Source of the DNA: an uncultured Sphingomonas sp.
GTDB taxonomy: Bacteria > Pseudomonadota > Alphaproteobacteria > Sphingomonadales > Sphingomonadaceae
Reading direction: 5' to 3'
DNA: 64,000 bases
Assembly: GCF_936927845.1 (NCBI RefSeq)
Contig: NZ_CAKZHV010000002.1
Span: 23,200 to 87,199 of the forward strand
Part shown: positions 25,723 through 36,500 of the stretch, in pieces
Layout of the letters: each line of letters starts with the position of its first letter
How positions within the stretch are numbered: the first letter of the stretch is position 1
Program-made: the position numbers and the translations under genes
The notes under the pieces: generated by a model
Databases searched by the model: none
The model's input: the letters and a program-made list of their open reading frames with translations, nothing else
What the model was told of the DNA's origin: nothing

Positions 25723-28700
25723 ATGGCCAAGCTTGAAGAAATCCGGAACGGCGCGTCGGTGCGCGGCATCGCCTCCTCGCAAGCGACCCAGATCCTGTCG
25801 GTCGATTGGATTGGCGATCAGGCAATCAACGTCGTCTATCGCGACCTGAACGGTGCTGTCGCGGAGTCCGTGTTGTACCGGGATGACGAGCATCGTCTCC
25901 ACGTCGAAGTGAACGGCCGGCCCTGGTCGTTCGATGGCGATGGCGCCCTGCTCCGCCTCGTAACCGAGGCAAACCGGATTAAGCTTGCCCACTATTTCGA
26001 TCCCTATCTCGCGATCCACACGAGCCTGGTTGATCCGCTGCCGCACCAGATTTCGGCCGTTTATGGCGAAATGCTGCCGCGCCAGCCCCTGCGTTTTCTG
26101 CTGGCGGACGACCCGGGCGCAGGCAAGACGATCATGTCGGGGTTGCTCATCAAGGAGCTGATCGCTCGCGGAGACCTGGAGCGCTGCCTTGTGGTCGCGC
26201 CAGGCAGTCTGGTGGAGCAATGGCAGGACGAGCTTGGCCAGAAGTTCAATCTGGAGTTCGACATCCTGACCCGCGACATGATCGAGACGTCTCGATCCGG
26301 CAATCCTTTTGAGGATCGCCATAGGCTGATCGTCCGCCTGGACGTGCTGGCGCGCAATGAAGAGCTGCAAAACAAGCTGGCCAGTGCGCGGGAATGGGAT
26401 TTGATCATCTGCGATGAAGCCCATCGCATGTCGGCAACCTACTTCGGCGGCGACGTCAAATATACCAAACGCTACCAAGTCGGGCAGAAGCTTGGCGAGG
26501 TTTGCCGTCACCTGCTGCTGATGTCGGCAACGCCGCACAACGGCAAGGAAGAGGATTTTCAGCTCTTTATGGCGCTCCTCGATGGGGATCGCTTCGAGGG
26601 CCGGTTCCGCGATGGCGTACATTACGCTGACACGGCGGACATGATGCGCCGTCTGACCAAGGAAGAGCTGCTGCGCTTCGATGGTCGCCCGCTCTTTCCG
26701 GAACGTCGCGCCTACACCGTCAAATACCAGCTCTCCGAGCAGGAAGCGGCCCTCTACACCGCGGTGACGGAATATGTGCGGACCGAGATGAATCGCGTGC
26801 AGCGGTTCGCAGAGACGGATGGCAAAAAGCGGAACAACGTCGGCTTCGCTCTACAAATCCTCCAACGGCGTCTCGCCTCGTCACCAGCGGCGATTTACCA
26901 ATCGCTGAGGCGGCGCCGCGAACGTCTGGAAAGCGAGCTGGGCGAAGCACGTCTGGCCTCCAAGGGTCGCGGCGCCGGCATTCCGGCTCCCGACGTCAAT
27001 GCGGATATCCTCAGGAACCTTGAGGAATATGGCCAGGACGAGATCGACGATTTCGAGGATCTGATTGCAACCGGGGCGACGACCGCGGAGACGGTCGAGC
27101 AGCTTGCCCTAGAAGTGGAGACACTCAAGGGCCTGGAAACGATGGCGCTGGGCGTCCTGCGCTCGGGTCTGGATGCCAAGTGGTCGCAGCTCAACCGCAT
27201 CCTCGACGACGATCTGATGGTCGACGCCGATGGCAATCGGCGGAAGCTGATCATCTTCACCGAGCCTAAGGACACACTGCACTACCTTCTGGACAAGGTT
27301 TGCGCACGGCTCGGCAACCCCGAAGCTGTTGACGTGATCCACGGGGGTGTCTCGCGGGAGGAGCGGCGCAAAGTCATCGAGCGCTTCATGCAGGACCGCG
27401 ACATGCTGGTGCTGATCGCCAACGATGCGGCCGGCGAGGGCGTGAACCTCCAGCGTGGCCACCTCATGGTGAATTACGATCTGCCGTGGAATCCGAACAA
27501 GATCGAGCAACGGTTCGGGCGTATCCACCGGATCGGCCAGACGGAAGTCTGCCACCTCTGGAACCTCGTTGCGGCCGACACGCGGGAGGGCGAGGTCTAC
27601 GCCCGCCTTCTGGAAAAGCTCGAAGCTGCGCGCGAAGCGCTCGGTGGCCGCGTCTATGATGTGCTCGGCGAGCTGTTTGAGGGCACAGCGCTGAAGGACC
27701 TCCTGTTTCAAGCCATCCAGTACGGCGAGCAAGAGGACGTGAAAGCGCGGCTGTTCCGCCAGGTCGATGGTGCTGTCGATCAGGAACACCTCTTGGAGCT
27801 GCTGCAACGTCGCGCCCTTACCAACGACACGATGCCCGAAGCCAAGGTGGAGGAGCTGCGTCTCGAGATGGAGCGCGCTGAGGCGCAGCGCCTCCAGCCA
27901 CATCATGTTCAAAGCTTTTTCGTGGAGGCCTTCCAGCACCTTGGCGGACAACTGAAGCGCCGCGAAGAAGGTCGTTGGGAAATTACCCACGTGCCTGTTC
28001 GCATCCGCGAGCGCGATCGTCAGATCGGGACCGGCGCGCCGATCCAGAAGAAGTACGAGCGCATCTGTTTCGAGAAGAGGCGCATCAACCAACAGCCGGT
28101 CGCGACCTTCGTCTGTCCCGGCCATCCCCTGCTTGAGGCTGTGATCAGCGTCATCCGCGAGCAGTACGAGCAGATCATGCGGCAAGGGGCGATCCTGGTC
28201 GACGATCTGGATACCGGCACCGCGGTGTCGGCGGTGTTCCTTCTCGAACACAGCATCCAGGATGGTAGGACTACCAGTGCCGGCAAGCCGCACATCGTAT
28301 CCGAGAAGCTTCAGTTCGCCTCGGTCGATAAGACCGGCCGCACGGTAAACGCGGGCATCGCGCCGCACTTGAACCTTCGGCCGGCAACGCCCGACGAGAT
28401 TGCCACCGTCCGCCCGTTCCTGGAGGAAGACTGGCTGACGACCGACCTTGAGAAGACGGCCGTTCGGTTCGCTACCGTAGAGCTGGCACAGGCGCACATC
28501 GCCGAGGTTCGGGCTCGCCGGCTCCCTGAGATCGAGAAGGTCGAGCGGGAGGTGCGGGCGCGCCTCAAGAAGGAGATCAATTATTGGGACTCCCGAGCCT
28601 TCGAACTGAAAGAGGAGGAGAAGGCCGGCAAAAAGACGCGGCTTAGCTGGCAGAATGCACAGCGCCGCGCCGAGGATCTTGCCGAACGCCAGAAGCGTCG

Positions 28701-29241
28701 CATGGGGCAGTTGGAGCAGGAGCGCTTCATCTCCTCACAACCGCCCCGGGTCCGTGGAGGCATGGTTGTGGTGCCCCGCGGCCTGCTGGATGCACAAGCA
28801 CGGACGCAGGCCGATCCTCCGAATGGCGCCGTTCAGGGCTTCTCGGCCGATGCCCAAGCACGGCGAGCGATCGAAATCGCGGCAATGGACGCCGTGATCG
28901 CTGCCGAGCGCGCGCTAGGAAACGTACCTAGCGATGTATCAGCACAGAAGGTCGGATACGACATCGCGTCCTATGACCCAAGCACCAAGCACCTTCGCTT
29001 CATCGAGGTGAAAGGTCGCATTCACGGTGCCGACACCGTGATGATCACGCGCCAGGAGGTGATCACCTCGCTGCACGAGCCCGACAAATACATTCTTGCT
29101 GTGGTTCACGTGGAGAACGGCCAGGCAGGTGCGCCTCGCTATGTGCATGGCCCCTTGTCCGACCATGAGCCCGCATTCGAGCATACGGCGATTCAGTTTA
29201 ACCTGGCCCGGCTTCTGGAACGGGCAGAGGCACCGCGATGA
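25723..29241 (+). CDS. SNF2-family helicase with C-terminal DUF3883-like domain (DrmD-like)
   Basis: The product is 1172 residues. Lobe 1 has Walker A DDPGAGKT (about 127-134), DEAH box ICDEAHR (about 226-232) and SATPHNGKEEDF. Lobe 2 has QRFGRIHRIGQ near 595. A helical region follows, and near 1075-1150 is a domain with GYDI...FIEVKG, the DUF3883 pattern, resembling PD-(D/E)XK-type nuclease folds. The architecture resembles DISARM DrmD and SNF2 proteins found next to DUF1156 methylases. It is the first enzyme of the operon and overlaps the next gene by ATGA. It probably scans or moves on incoming DNA. Confidence 0.85.
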   Translation: MAKLEEIRNGASVRGIASSQATQILSVDWIGDQAINVVYRDLNGAVAESVLYRDDEHRLHVEVNGRPWSFDGDGALLRLVTEANRIKLAHYFDPYLAIHTSLVDPLPHQISAVYGEMLPRQPLRFLLADDPGAGKTIMSGLLIKELIARGDLERCLVVAPGSLVEQWQDELGQKFNLEFDILTRDMIETSRSGNPFEDRHRLIVRLDVLARNEELQNKLASAREWDLIICDEAHRMSATYFGGDVKYTKRYQVGQKLGEVCRHLLLMSATPHNGKEEDFQLFMALLDGDRFEGRFRDGVHYADTADMMRRLTKEELLRFDGRPLFPERRAYTVKYQLSEQEAALYTAVTEYVRTEMNRVQRFAETDGKKRNNVGFALQILQRRLASSPAAIYQSLRRRRERLESELGEARLASKGRGAGIPAPDVNADILRNLEEYGQDEIDDFEDLIATGATTAETVEQLALEVETLKGLETMALGVLRSGLDAKWSQLNRILDDDLMVDADGNRRKLIIFTEPKDTLHYLLDKVCARLGNPEAVDVIHGGVSREERRKVIERFMQDRDMLVLIANDAAGEGVNLQRGHLMVNYDLPWNPNKIEQRFGRIHRIGQTEVCHLWNLVAADTREGEVYARLLEKLEAAREALGGRVYDVLGELFEGTALKDLLFQAIQYGEQEDVKARLFRQVDGAVDQEHLLELLQRRALTNDTMPEAKVEELRLEMERAEAQRLQPHHVQSFFVEAFQHLGGQLKRREEGRWEITHVPVRIRERDRQIGTGAPIQKKYERICFEKRRINQQPVATFVCPGHPLLEAVISVIREQYEQIMRQGAILVDDLDTGTAVSAVFLLEHSIQDGRTTSAGKPHIVSEKLQFASVDKTGRTVNAGIAPHLNLRPATPDEIATVRPFLEEDWLTTDLEKTAVRFATVELAQAHIAEVRARRLPEIEKVEREVRARLKKEINYWDSRAFELKEEEKAGKKTRLSWQNAQRRAEDLAERQKRRMGQLEQERFISSQPPRVRGGMVVVPRGLLDAQARTQADPPNGAVQGFSADAQARRAIEIAAMDAVIAAERALGNVPSDVSAQKVGYDIASYDPSTKHLRFIEVKGRIHGADTVMITRQEVITSLHEPDKYILAVVHVENGQAGAPRYVHGPLSDHEPAFEHTAIQFNLARLLERAEAPR

Positions 29242-30209
29242 TCACCAAGGCTCTCATCATCGCCGACCCGTGGATCGGCTATCTCCTGGACGGGACCAAG
29301 ACCTGGGAGATGCGCTCCTCAGGTGCCGCGCATCGTGGCTGGTTCGGTTTGATCCGCAAGGGAACGGGCGCAATCTACGGCATCGCGCGTCTGGTCGATG
29401 TTGGTCCCCAGCTATCGCCCGAAGAGATGATCGCCACCTACGATCGCCATCGCATCCCTGAGGCGATGATCCGATCTGGCGAGGTCGCGAAGTGGAACAT
29501 ACCTTGGAAGTTGGCGGACGTTCGCCGACTGCCGCGACCTGTCCCCTACACGCACAAGAGCGGGGCCGTGACTTGGGTAGAGCTGGACGGCGTTGCCATC
29601 AACGGGATCGCTGCGCAGGTCGGTCACACCACCTCAGCGCCGGCCGCAGTCGCAAAGCCAACGACGATCGGCCGTGCAGCGCCGCTCCCGGGTCGCTCCA
29701 GCCGCAGCGATGAGGTCCGCGTGGATGTTGTTCAACGCGGGTCCAAACTGCACATCGATATCGAGTGGGATGACGGTGAGCCGCAGCAGACGGTTTCGCG
29801 ACCTCCAGCGACGGTGCCTGCCTCGTTGGCTTTGCGCGCTCCCGAATCATCCTCAAGCAAGCCCGCGGATGCGCGCGCGATCGGCGAGGTCGTCATCTCC
29901 GAAGGCAACATCGCCAACAACCATATCTACCTGCGAAGCTTCTTCGATCGGTTTCCGGCCGACGTGGTAGGCGGATCAAACAAGGCGAGCATCGCCCGGC
30001 GAACGGTGACGATCGAGTGGGGCGGGCCGGAGCCCGTTGTCACCGACCTCGATGGTACGAAAAAACTCTTTCGGGCTCGCTCCTGGATCGGCGCATTCTT
30101 TCAGCGCAACCGAGCCGCGCCAGGGGATACTGTGATCGTCGAACAGATCGCTCCCTATCGCTACCGAGTAGCATTGCGGAAGGCCCAGCCTCACGGGAGA
30201 GCGGCATGA
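29238..30209 (+). CDS. ASCH-domain protein with a possible DNA-binding C-terminal domain
   Basis: The 323-residue product begins with an ASCH-type (PUA-like) fold: IIADPWIGYLLDGTKTWEMR followed by GWFGLIRKGTGAIYGIARLV. A Ser/Pro linker (about 130-215) leads to a C-terminal domain (220-320) with NNHIYLRSFFDRFP, a TVTIEWGG strand and DTVIVEQI. That pattern reminds me of the B3/EcoRII-N beta-barrel. PUA-like folds often read modified bases or RNA, so this may be the modification sensor of the operon. Both ends overlap neighbours by ATGA. Confidence 0.62.
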   Translation: MITKALIIADPWIGYLLDGTKTWEMRSSGAAHRGWFGLIRKGTGAIYGIARLVDVGPQLSPEEMIATYDRHRIPEAMIRSGEVAKWNIPWKLADVRRLPRPVPYTHKSGAVTWVELDGVAINGIAAQVGHTTSAPAAVAKPTTIGRAAPLPGRSSRSDEVRVDVVQRGSKLHIDIEWDDGEPQQTVSRPPATVPASLALRAPESSSSKPADARAIGEVVISEGNIANNHIYLRSFFDRFPADVVGGSNKASIARRTVTIEWGGPEPVVTDLDGTKKLFRARSWIGAFFQRNRAAPGDTVIVEQIAPYRYRVALRKAQPHGRAA

Positions 30210-30694
30210 CCCTACAGGATTTCGCCATCCTTGCTCCCGTCCCCCTGGAACACCTTCAGTCGGGCGCTCAGATCGCAGTCGACACCGGCTTTGTGGCTTT
30301 CGGCTCCCGCAAGTGGGAACTGTTCCGGAAGATCGATGAGATGCGCGACGGTAAGCCGGTCCCGGTGCTGTTGTACCCTTCCCATGAGGATGTGCCGGCG
30401 AAGCTCAGCTTCGTCGTTACCTGGTCCGGATGGTACGTCGGATCAGAGGAAGCCCCGAAGGGCCGGCACTCTGCCGGCATGGCGCACCGTCCACCGACTA
30501 CCGGGCAATACGAAGGCGACAACCAAGGGCATTGGGCGGTCTTCTGGCATGTTCAACGTCTGCTCGAGCTGCCGCCTGTACACCGTCTTCCGATCTCGTC
30601 GATACAAACCATCAAGGGTGGCTGGCGCAAGGATGCGCCGCCACGGGGGCCTGAGTTGGTCGCCACGCCCTCAACCATAGAGTTCGCACAATGA
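30206..30694 (+). CDS. Unknown protein of the methylase operon, possibly PUA/EVE-like
   Basis: The 162-residue protein starts at an ATG overlapping the previous stop and ends overlapping the next start. It contains strand-rich segments such as KLSFVVTWSGWYVGS and GHWAVFWHVQRLLEL. The latter faintly recalls EVE/ASCH domains, but I cannot assign it. No membrane segment. Its conserved-looking coupling to both neighbours argues for a real function in the system. Confidence 0.7.
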   Translation: MTLQDFAILAPVPLEHLQSGAQIAVDTGFVAFGSRKWELFRKIDEMRDGKPVPVLLYPSHEDVPAKLSFVVTWSGWYVGSEEAPKGRHSAGMAHRPPTTGQYEGDNQGHWAVFWHVQRLLELPPVHRLPISSIQTIKGGWRKDAPPRGPELVATPSTIEFAQ

Positions 30695-33492
30695 GCACAC
30701 ACCCGTACAAGAAGAAGCTGATTGAAGTCGCGATCCCGCTTGAAGCGATCAATGCGGCATCCGCCCGTGAGAAGTCGATCCGACATGGGCATCCTTCCAC
30801 ACTTCATCTGTGGTGGGCGAGACGGCCTTTAGCTGCCGCCCGCGCTGTCTTGTTTGCGCAGCTCGTCGACGACCCGAGCAGCGACCCTGACCGGTTTCCA
30901 ACTGAAGATGCGGTAGAGACAGAACGTCAACGGCTCTTCCGCATCATGGAAGACCTTGTCATTTGGGAAAACTCTAACAATCCGGAAGTCCTCGAACGGG
31001 CTTGTGCCGAGATCCGTAGATCGTGTGGCGATACGCTCCCGCCAGTTTATGATCCATTCTCAGGTGGGGGAACGATTCCTCTCGAAGCTCAACGACTAGG
31101 AATGCCCGCCTATGGGAGTGATCTGAATCCTGTTGCGGTCATCATTGGGAAGGCCATGATCGAGCTGCCCTCCCGCTTCAAGGACCGGCCTCCCGTTCAC
31201 CCTGGTGCGAAAGAACGCAACCATTACCGCTCAGTCGAGGGCATGGCAGAGGATGTAAGGTTTTATGGGGAATGGATAAGGGAAAGGGCTCTTGAAAGGA
31301 TTGGAGCGCACTACCCCACTGTCAAGCTGCCGCCGGAACTCGGCGGAGGCGATGCAAACGTCATTGCGTGGATCTGGTCTCGAACTGTACCAAGCCCCGA
31401 TCCCGCCTTCTCAGACGTGCAGGTCCCGATTGCCTCTAGTTTCCTACTAAGCGCAAAGAAGGGCAAGGAAGCCTGGATTGAGCCCCAGGTCGACAAAATG
31501 TCGAAGACTATCTCGTTTAAGGTCAGGCAAGGCGGGTCGAAGGAGGAAATTAGTCGGGCAAAGAGTGGGGTCAAAGTAGGCCGCGGCAATTTCGCCTGCC
31601 TGCTCTCTGGAGCAGCTATTGATACCTCATATGTCCGGAAGCAGGCGAAGGCTGGCAAGCTTGGTTCTCAACTTATGGCTATCGTAGCCGAGGGTAAGAG
31701 AGGTCGTGTCTTCGTCGCGCCCCAGCCGTCGCATGAAGCCGCGGCACGCGGCGTTGTTCCTGGCTGGCGACCTACGTCTGAGGTTCCAACGCCGTCGCAC
31801 GACGTAGATCGTCTTCCGATGTACGGAATGCCGCGGTGGGGAGACGCCTATACAGACCGGCAGTTGCTCGCTCTTACTACGCTCTCGGACTTGGTTCAGG
31901 AGGCGCGCGCGCTTGTTCTAGAGGACGCCCAGACCGCCGGCTTTCCTAGTGATGATCGCGGCATTGAAGAGGGAGGAAGTGGCTTCCGCGCATATGCTGA
32001 GGCTTTGAGCGTTTACTTAGCTTTTGCTGTAGACCGCTCGGCTAATACATTGACAACACTAGCGCGTTGGACTCCCGATCGCGAGCAGACCGTCACGGCG
32101 TTTGCGCGGCAGGCTTTGCCGATGACTTGGGACTATCCTGAGGTGAACCCCTTCGGCGGTGGCGCGGGAGACTATCAGGTTTCAATTGCAGGCGTCATTT
32201 CAGGAATGACGGGATTGGGATTTGGAAGTCTCGGCAGCTTGATCCAGATGGATGCGCAATCCGTCGACTATCCGACCGGAGCGGTGATTTCTACCGACCC
32301 CCCTTATTATGACAATATTTCTTACTCGGATGTATCTGATTATTTTTATGCTTGGCTAAGGCCCACCTTGAAGAGTGTCTTTCCTTCGATGCTCTCCTTG
32401 ATTGCCACACCGAAGTCAGAGGAGCTTATTGCTGCGCCGCATCGGCATCCCAATAAGGAAAGTGCAGAAGCCTTTTTCCTGAAGGGAATGAGGGCAGCCA
32501 TTTCGAGGATGGCGGCTGGTACGGACTCGCTATATCCCGCGACTATCTACTACGCGTTTAAGCAAAGCGAAGTTGCCCAGGAGGGGGTGAGCTCGACTGG
32601 ATGGGCCACCTTCCTTCAGGCGATCATCGAAGCTGGCTACTCTGTAGTTGGGACATGGCCCCTTAGAACGGAAATGTCGAACAGGATGATTGCGTCCGGC
32701 ACCAACGCTCTTGCCAACTCTGTGGTTTTGGTATGTCGCAAACGCAATGCGGACGCAGGTATTATCAGCCGGGCGGAGTTCATCCGCGCACTAAAGCGCG
32801 AGCTACCACCGGCCATTGCCGAACTTCAGGTCGCTAATATCGCTCCCGCCGACATGCCTCAGTCGGCAATTGGTCCTGGAATGGGCGTGTTCTCACGACA
32901 CAAGGCCGTACTCGAGTCCGACGATAGCCCTATGAGCGTCAAGTCAGCTCTGCAGCTCATCAATCGTGAACTCGACGAGTACCTAGGCGGCATTCAAGGG
33001 GAGTTTGATGCCGACACCCGGTTCGCGATCACGTGGTTCGAGCAACATGGTATGGCGAAGAGCGACTACGGCGTTGCAGATAGTTTGGCACGCGCCCGCG
33101 GTATTTCGGTCGATAGTGTTAGACATGCAGGCATTGTAGAAAGTGCAGGCGGAAAGGTACGCATCTTAGGCCGCGAGGAACTCGATGACGAATGGGATCC
33201 CACCGTCGATGGCCATCTGACGATCTGGGAGTGCCTTCAGCATCTCGTCCGTCGGCATGAGGAGCATGGTATATCTGAGGGCACCGCCACGCTTTTGAAG
33301 ATGATCGATGAACAGGCAGACGCCGTTAAGGACCTTGCCTACTGCCTTTACGACATCAGCGCGAACAAGCGAAAGGATGCGAAAGAGGCCACTGCCTATA
33401 ATGCGCTGATCGCTGATTGGACCGAGCTTACGCGGCAGGCTGCCGCTATTCACGACATTAGCGGCGATCGTCAGATCAGCCTGAACATCTAA
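30691..33492 (+). CDS. DUF1156-type DNA methyltransferase, probable adenine/N4-cytosine
   Basis: The 933-residue protein starts with the DUF1156 signature (KKLIEVAIPLEAINAASAREKSIRHGHPSTLHLWWARRPL, residues 8-47). SAM motif DPFSGGGTIPLEA is near 118 and catalytic DPPYYDN near 536-542, separated by a large insertion. The order of motifs and DPPY suggest an exocyclic amino methylase. It is expected to mark host DNA. The DNA is visibly less GC-rich than the flanking genes, with many TTT, ATT and TAT codons, suggesting separate recent acquisition. It overlaps the previous gene by ATGA and ends 13 bp before the DUF499 gene. Confidence 0.88.
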   Translation: MSTHPYKKKLIEVAIPLEAINAASAREKSIRHGHPSTLHLWWARRPLAAARAVLFAQLVDDPSSDPDRFPTEDAVETERQRLFRIMEDLVIWENSNNPEVLERACAEIRRSCGDTLPPVYDPFSGGGTIPLEAQRLGMPAYGSDLNPVAVIIGKAMIELPSRFKDRPPVHPGAKERNHYRSVEGMAEDVRFYGEWIRERALERIGAHYPTVKLPPELGGGDANVIAWIWSRTVPSPDPAFSDVQVPIASSFLLSAKKGKEAWIEPQVDKMSKTISFKVRQGGSKEEISRAKSGVKVGRGNFACLLSGAAIDTSYVRKQAKAGKLGSQLMAIVAEGKRGRVFVAPQPSHEAAARGVVPGWRPTSEVPTPSHDVDRLPMYGMPRWGDAYTDRQLLALTTLSDLVQEARALVLEDAQTAGFPSDDRGIEEGGSGFRAYAEALSVYLAFAVDRSANTLTTLARWTPDREQTVTAFARQALPMTWDYPEVNPFGGGAGDYQVSIAGVISGMTGLGFGSLGSLIQMDAQSVDYPTGAVISTDPPYYDNISYSDVSDYFYAWLRPTLKSVFPSMLSLIATPKSEELIAAPHRHPNKESAEAFFLKGMRAAISRMAAGTDSLYPATIYYAFKQSEVAQEGVSSTGWATFLQAIIEAGYSVVGTWPLRTEMSNRMIASGTNALANSVVLVCRKRNADAGIISRAEFIRALKRELPPAIAELQVANIAPADMPQSAIGPGMGVFSRHKAVLESDDSPMSVKSALQLINRELDEYLGGIQGEFDADTRFAITWFEQHGMAKSDYGVADSLARARGISVDSVRHAGIVESAGGKVRILGREELDDEWDPTVDGHLTIWECLQHLVRRHEEHGISEGTATLLKMIDEQADAVKDLAYCLYDISANKRKDAKEATAYNALIADWTELTRQAAAIHDISGDRQISLNI

Positions 33493-33505
33493 GAGGAAGT
33501 CGGAA

Positions 33506-36500
33506 GTGGCCAAAAGCACCCGTCAGTATGTCTTCGAGGGCATGGAGCTGCTGCCAGACGCCCTGACCCCCTTTGTGGAAAAAAGGCTAGAGAGCTCAAT
33601 CAAAGGCCATTGGCAGATCGAAGTCGTCCAGCGCGTTCAGGGCCTGAAGCCCAATTCGTCCGGCGAGGTAGGGTGGGATCAGCAAGGCCTCCTAAAAACG
33701 ATGATGGCCTTCTGGAAGGAAGCCTTCAGCACGGTGCTCGGGCATCCCGAACGGTCATATGTCTCGGAGCTTCTCGACGTTCGGAACAAGCTCTCGCACA
33801 ACGAGACGTTCACGTATGACGATGCCGAACGCGCTCTGGATTCGATGCGTCGTCTCATGGAGTCGATCAGCGCCGGTGACGTCGCTGACCAGCTTGGAAA
33901 GATGCGCGACACCATCCTGCGCACCAAATTTTCAGAGCTTCAGCGGAACGAAGAGCGCCGCAAGACGCAGCGCCTCGACATCTCTGTTGAGACGGTTGCC
34001 GGCCTTCTCCCGTGGCGCGAGGTGGTCGAGCCCCATCAGGACGTTGCAACCGGAGAGTTCCAGCAAGCCGAGTTCGCGGCCGATCTCGGCAAGGTTCATG
34101 CCGGCAGCGCGCCGGCAGAGTACCGCGACCCCCAGCAGTTCTTCAGCCGCACCTATCTGACCGAAGGCCTCAGCACCCTCCTGGTCGGTGCCGCAAAGCG
34201 TCTTTCTGGCGGCGGTGGCGATCCTGTGGTGGAGCTGCAAACCAACTTCGGGGGCGGCAAGACGCACTCGATGTTGGCCCTGTACCACATGGCCGGTGGA
34301 ACCCCGGCGCATGACTTGTCGGGCCTCGATCAGCTCCTTGAGCGGCACGGTCTTACCGTTCCCACCAACATCAACCGTGCCGTTCTCGTCGGCACCTCTC
34401 GCGGCCCTCAGGACGTTCTGAATGCAGCGGGGGACCGCAAGATCCGGACGACCTGGGGCGAGCTGGCGTGGCAGCTCGGCGGCGAGGAGGCGTTCGACAT
34501 GATCGCCGAGAACGACGCGAAGGGGATCGCGCCGGGATCAAACATGCTCGAAGCGATCTTCAGGAGATATTCTCCCTGCCTGATCCTCATCGACGAGTGG
34601 GTGGCGTACCTGCGCCAGATCTATCGGGTGGAGGGGCTGCCCTCCGGCTCCTTCGATGCCAACCTGTCCTTCGTTCAATCTCTCACGGAGGCGGTGAAGG
34701 CGAGCCCCGGCACCTTGCTCGTTGCGTCGCTGCCGGCATCCCAGATCGAGGTTGGCGGGGAAGGGGGTCAGGAGGCCCTTGCCCGCCTCAAGCAGACCTT
34801 CAGCCGCGTGGAATCGTCGTGGCGGCCTGCCTCGCAGGAAGAGAGCTATGAGATTGTCCGCCGGCGTCTCTTCAAGGAAATCCCGGGCGACAGGTTCCAC
34901 CATCGCGACAACACCCTGAAACAGTTTGCGAAGCTGTACCGGGAGAACGCCAACGACTTCCCGCAGGGTTGTGCCGATGAGGATTATCGGCGGAAGCTGG
35001 AGAAGGCGTACCCGATCCACCCCGAGCTGTTTGACCAGCTCTACACCTGCTGGGGATCGCTGGAGAAGTTTCAGCGGACACGTGGTGTGTTGCGCCTCAT
35101 GGCGCAGGTCATTCACGAGCTGTGGATGAGCGGCGATCCATCGGTGATGATCATGCCTGGCAGCGTGTCGGTCAGTTCGCCGCGCGTCGAACCCGAGCTT
35201 TTGCATTACTTGGACGTCAGTTGGCAGTCGATCATCGCCGCCGATGTCGATGGGACGGCCGCCACCCCGTACAAGGTGGATCAGGCGGCGCCGAACCTGA
35301 ACCGTTACTCGGCGACCCGGCGCATCGCGCGCGCGATCTTCATGGGAACGGCACCGACGCACGCGCAGCAGAACACCGGCCTCGACGACAAGCAGATCAA
35401 CCTGGGTGTCGTTCAACCCGGCGAGCGACCCGCCATCTTCGGTGACGCTCTTCGGCGCCTGACGAACCAGGCCAAGTTCATGCACGCGGACCTGGGTCGC
35501 TACTGGTATTCCATGTCGGCCAGTCTCAACCGGATCGCGGCGGACAAGGCGGGTCAGCTCGATGCGCAACTGGTGCTGATGGAGATCGACCGAGAGCTAG
35601 CCAAATACATCAACGGCATCGCTGATCGGGGCCACTTCGACGCTGTGCAGGTCGCTCCCACGTCCTCGGCCGAAGTGCCTGACGAAGCGGGCGGCGTGCG
35701 CGCGGTCGTGCTGGGGGTAGCTCACCCCCATAATGGCCGCGATGGCTCCGAAGCGTTGGTCGAAGCGAAGGAGATGCTTCTCCAGCGCGGCAGCACGCCG
35801 CGCGTGTACCGGAACATGCTCGTGTTCATCGCCGCAGAGGCACGCCAGCTCGATAACCTGAAGGATGCCGTGCGAGCGGCTCTGGCGTGGGGCGAGATCG
35901 TCAAGGAAAAGGATCGCCTCAACCTCACGCAGAGCGATGACGCTCTCGCCAAGGCCAAGCTCGCCGAAGCCATCGAGACGGTGAAAACACGTCTGAGGGA
36001 GGCGTGGTGCTACCTGCATTACCCGGTTCAGGAGAGCGCGCAGGCTGAGGTCGAGTGGGTTTCGGGCAAGGTGCCGGCCCAGGACGGGTTGCTGGCCCGT
36101 GCCAGCAAAAAACTGGTCGGTGAGGAGGGCCTTCTCGCCGAGTTGGGGCCGACGCGCCTCGACCGCGACCTTCAGAAATACATTTGGAACGGCAAGCCGC
36201 ATCTCTCCCTCAAGGATCTGTGGGAGTATCTGAACCGCTACACCTATCTGCCGCGTCTCAAGAACCAGGACGTCCTGGTGAAGGCCGTGCAGGCGGCAGT
36301 TGGAGGGATGCTACCCGGTCCCTTCGCCTATGCCGAACGCTGGGACGAAAAAACCGACACCTATCTCGGCCTCGCCATCGAACGGGCGGTCAACGCTGCC
36401 GTCATAATCAATGGCGAAAGCGTCATCATCAAGCCGGACGTGGCCGAGGCGCATCGTCCAGAACCCTCAAAACCTGAAGCACCGACCGCGGGTGGTTCAC

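Noticed and set aside
25702..26622. Minus-strand frame of 306 codons over the helicase N-terminus
   Set aside because: Overlaps the Walker A and DEAH motifs of the real gene and has no recognisable domain.
27109..28497. Long open frame antisense to the SNF2 helicase
   Set aside because: Mirror of a strongly coding helicase region; no family resemblance.
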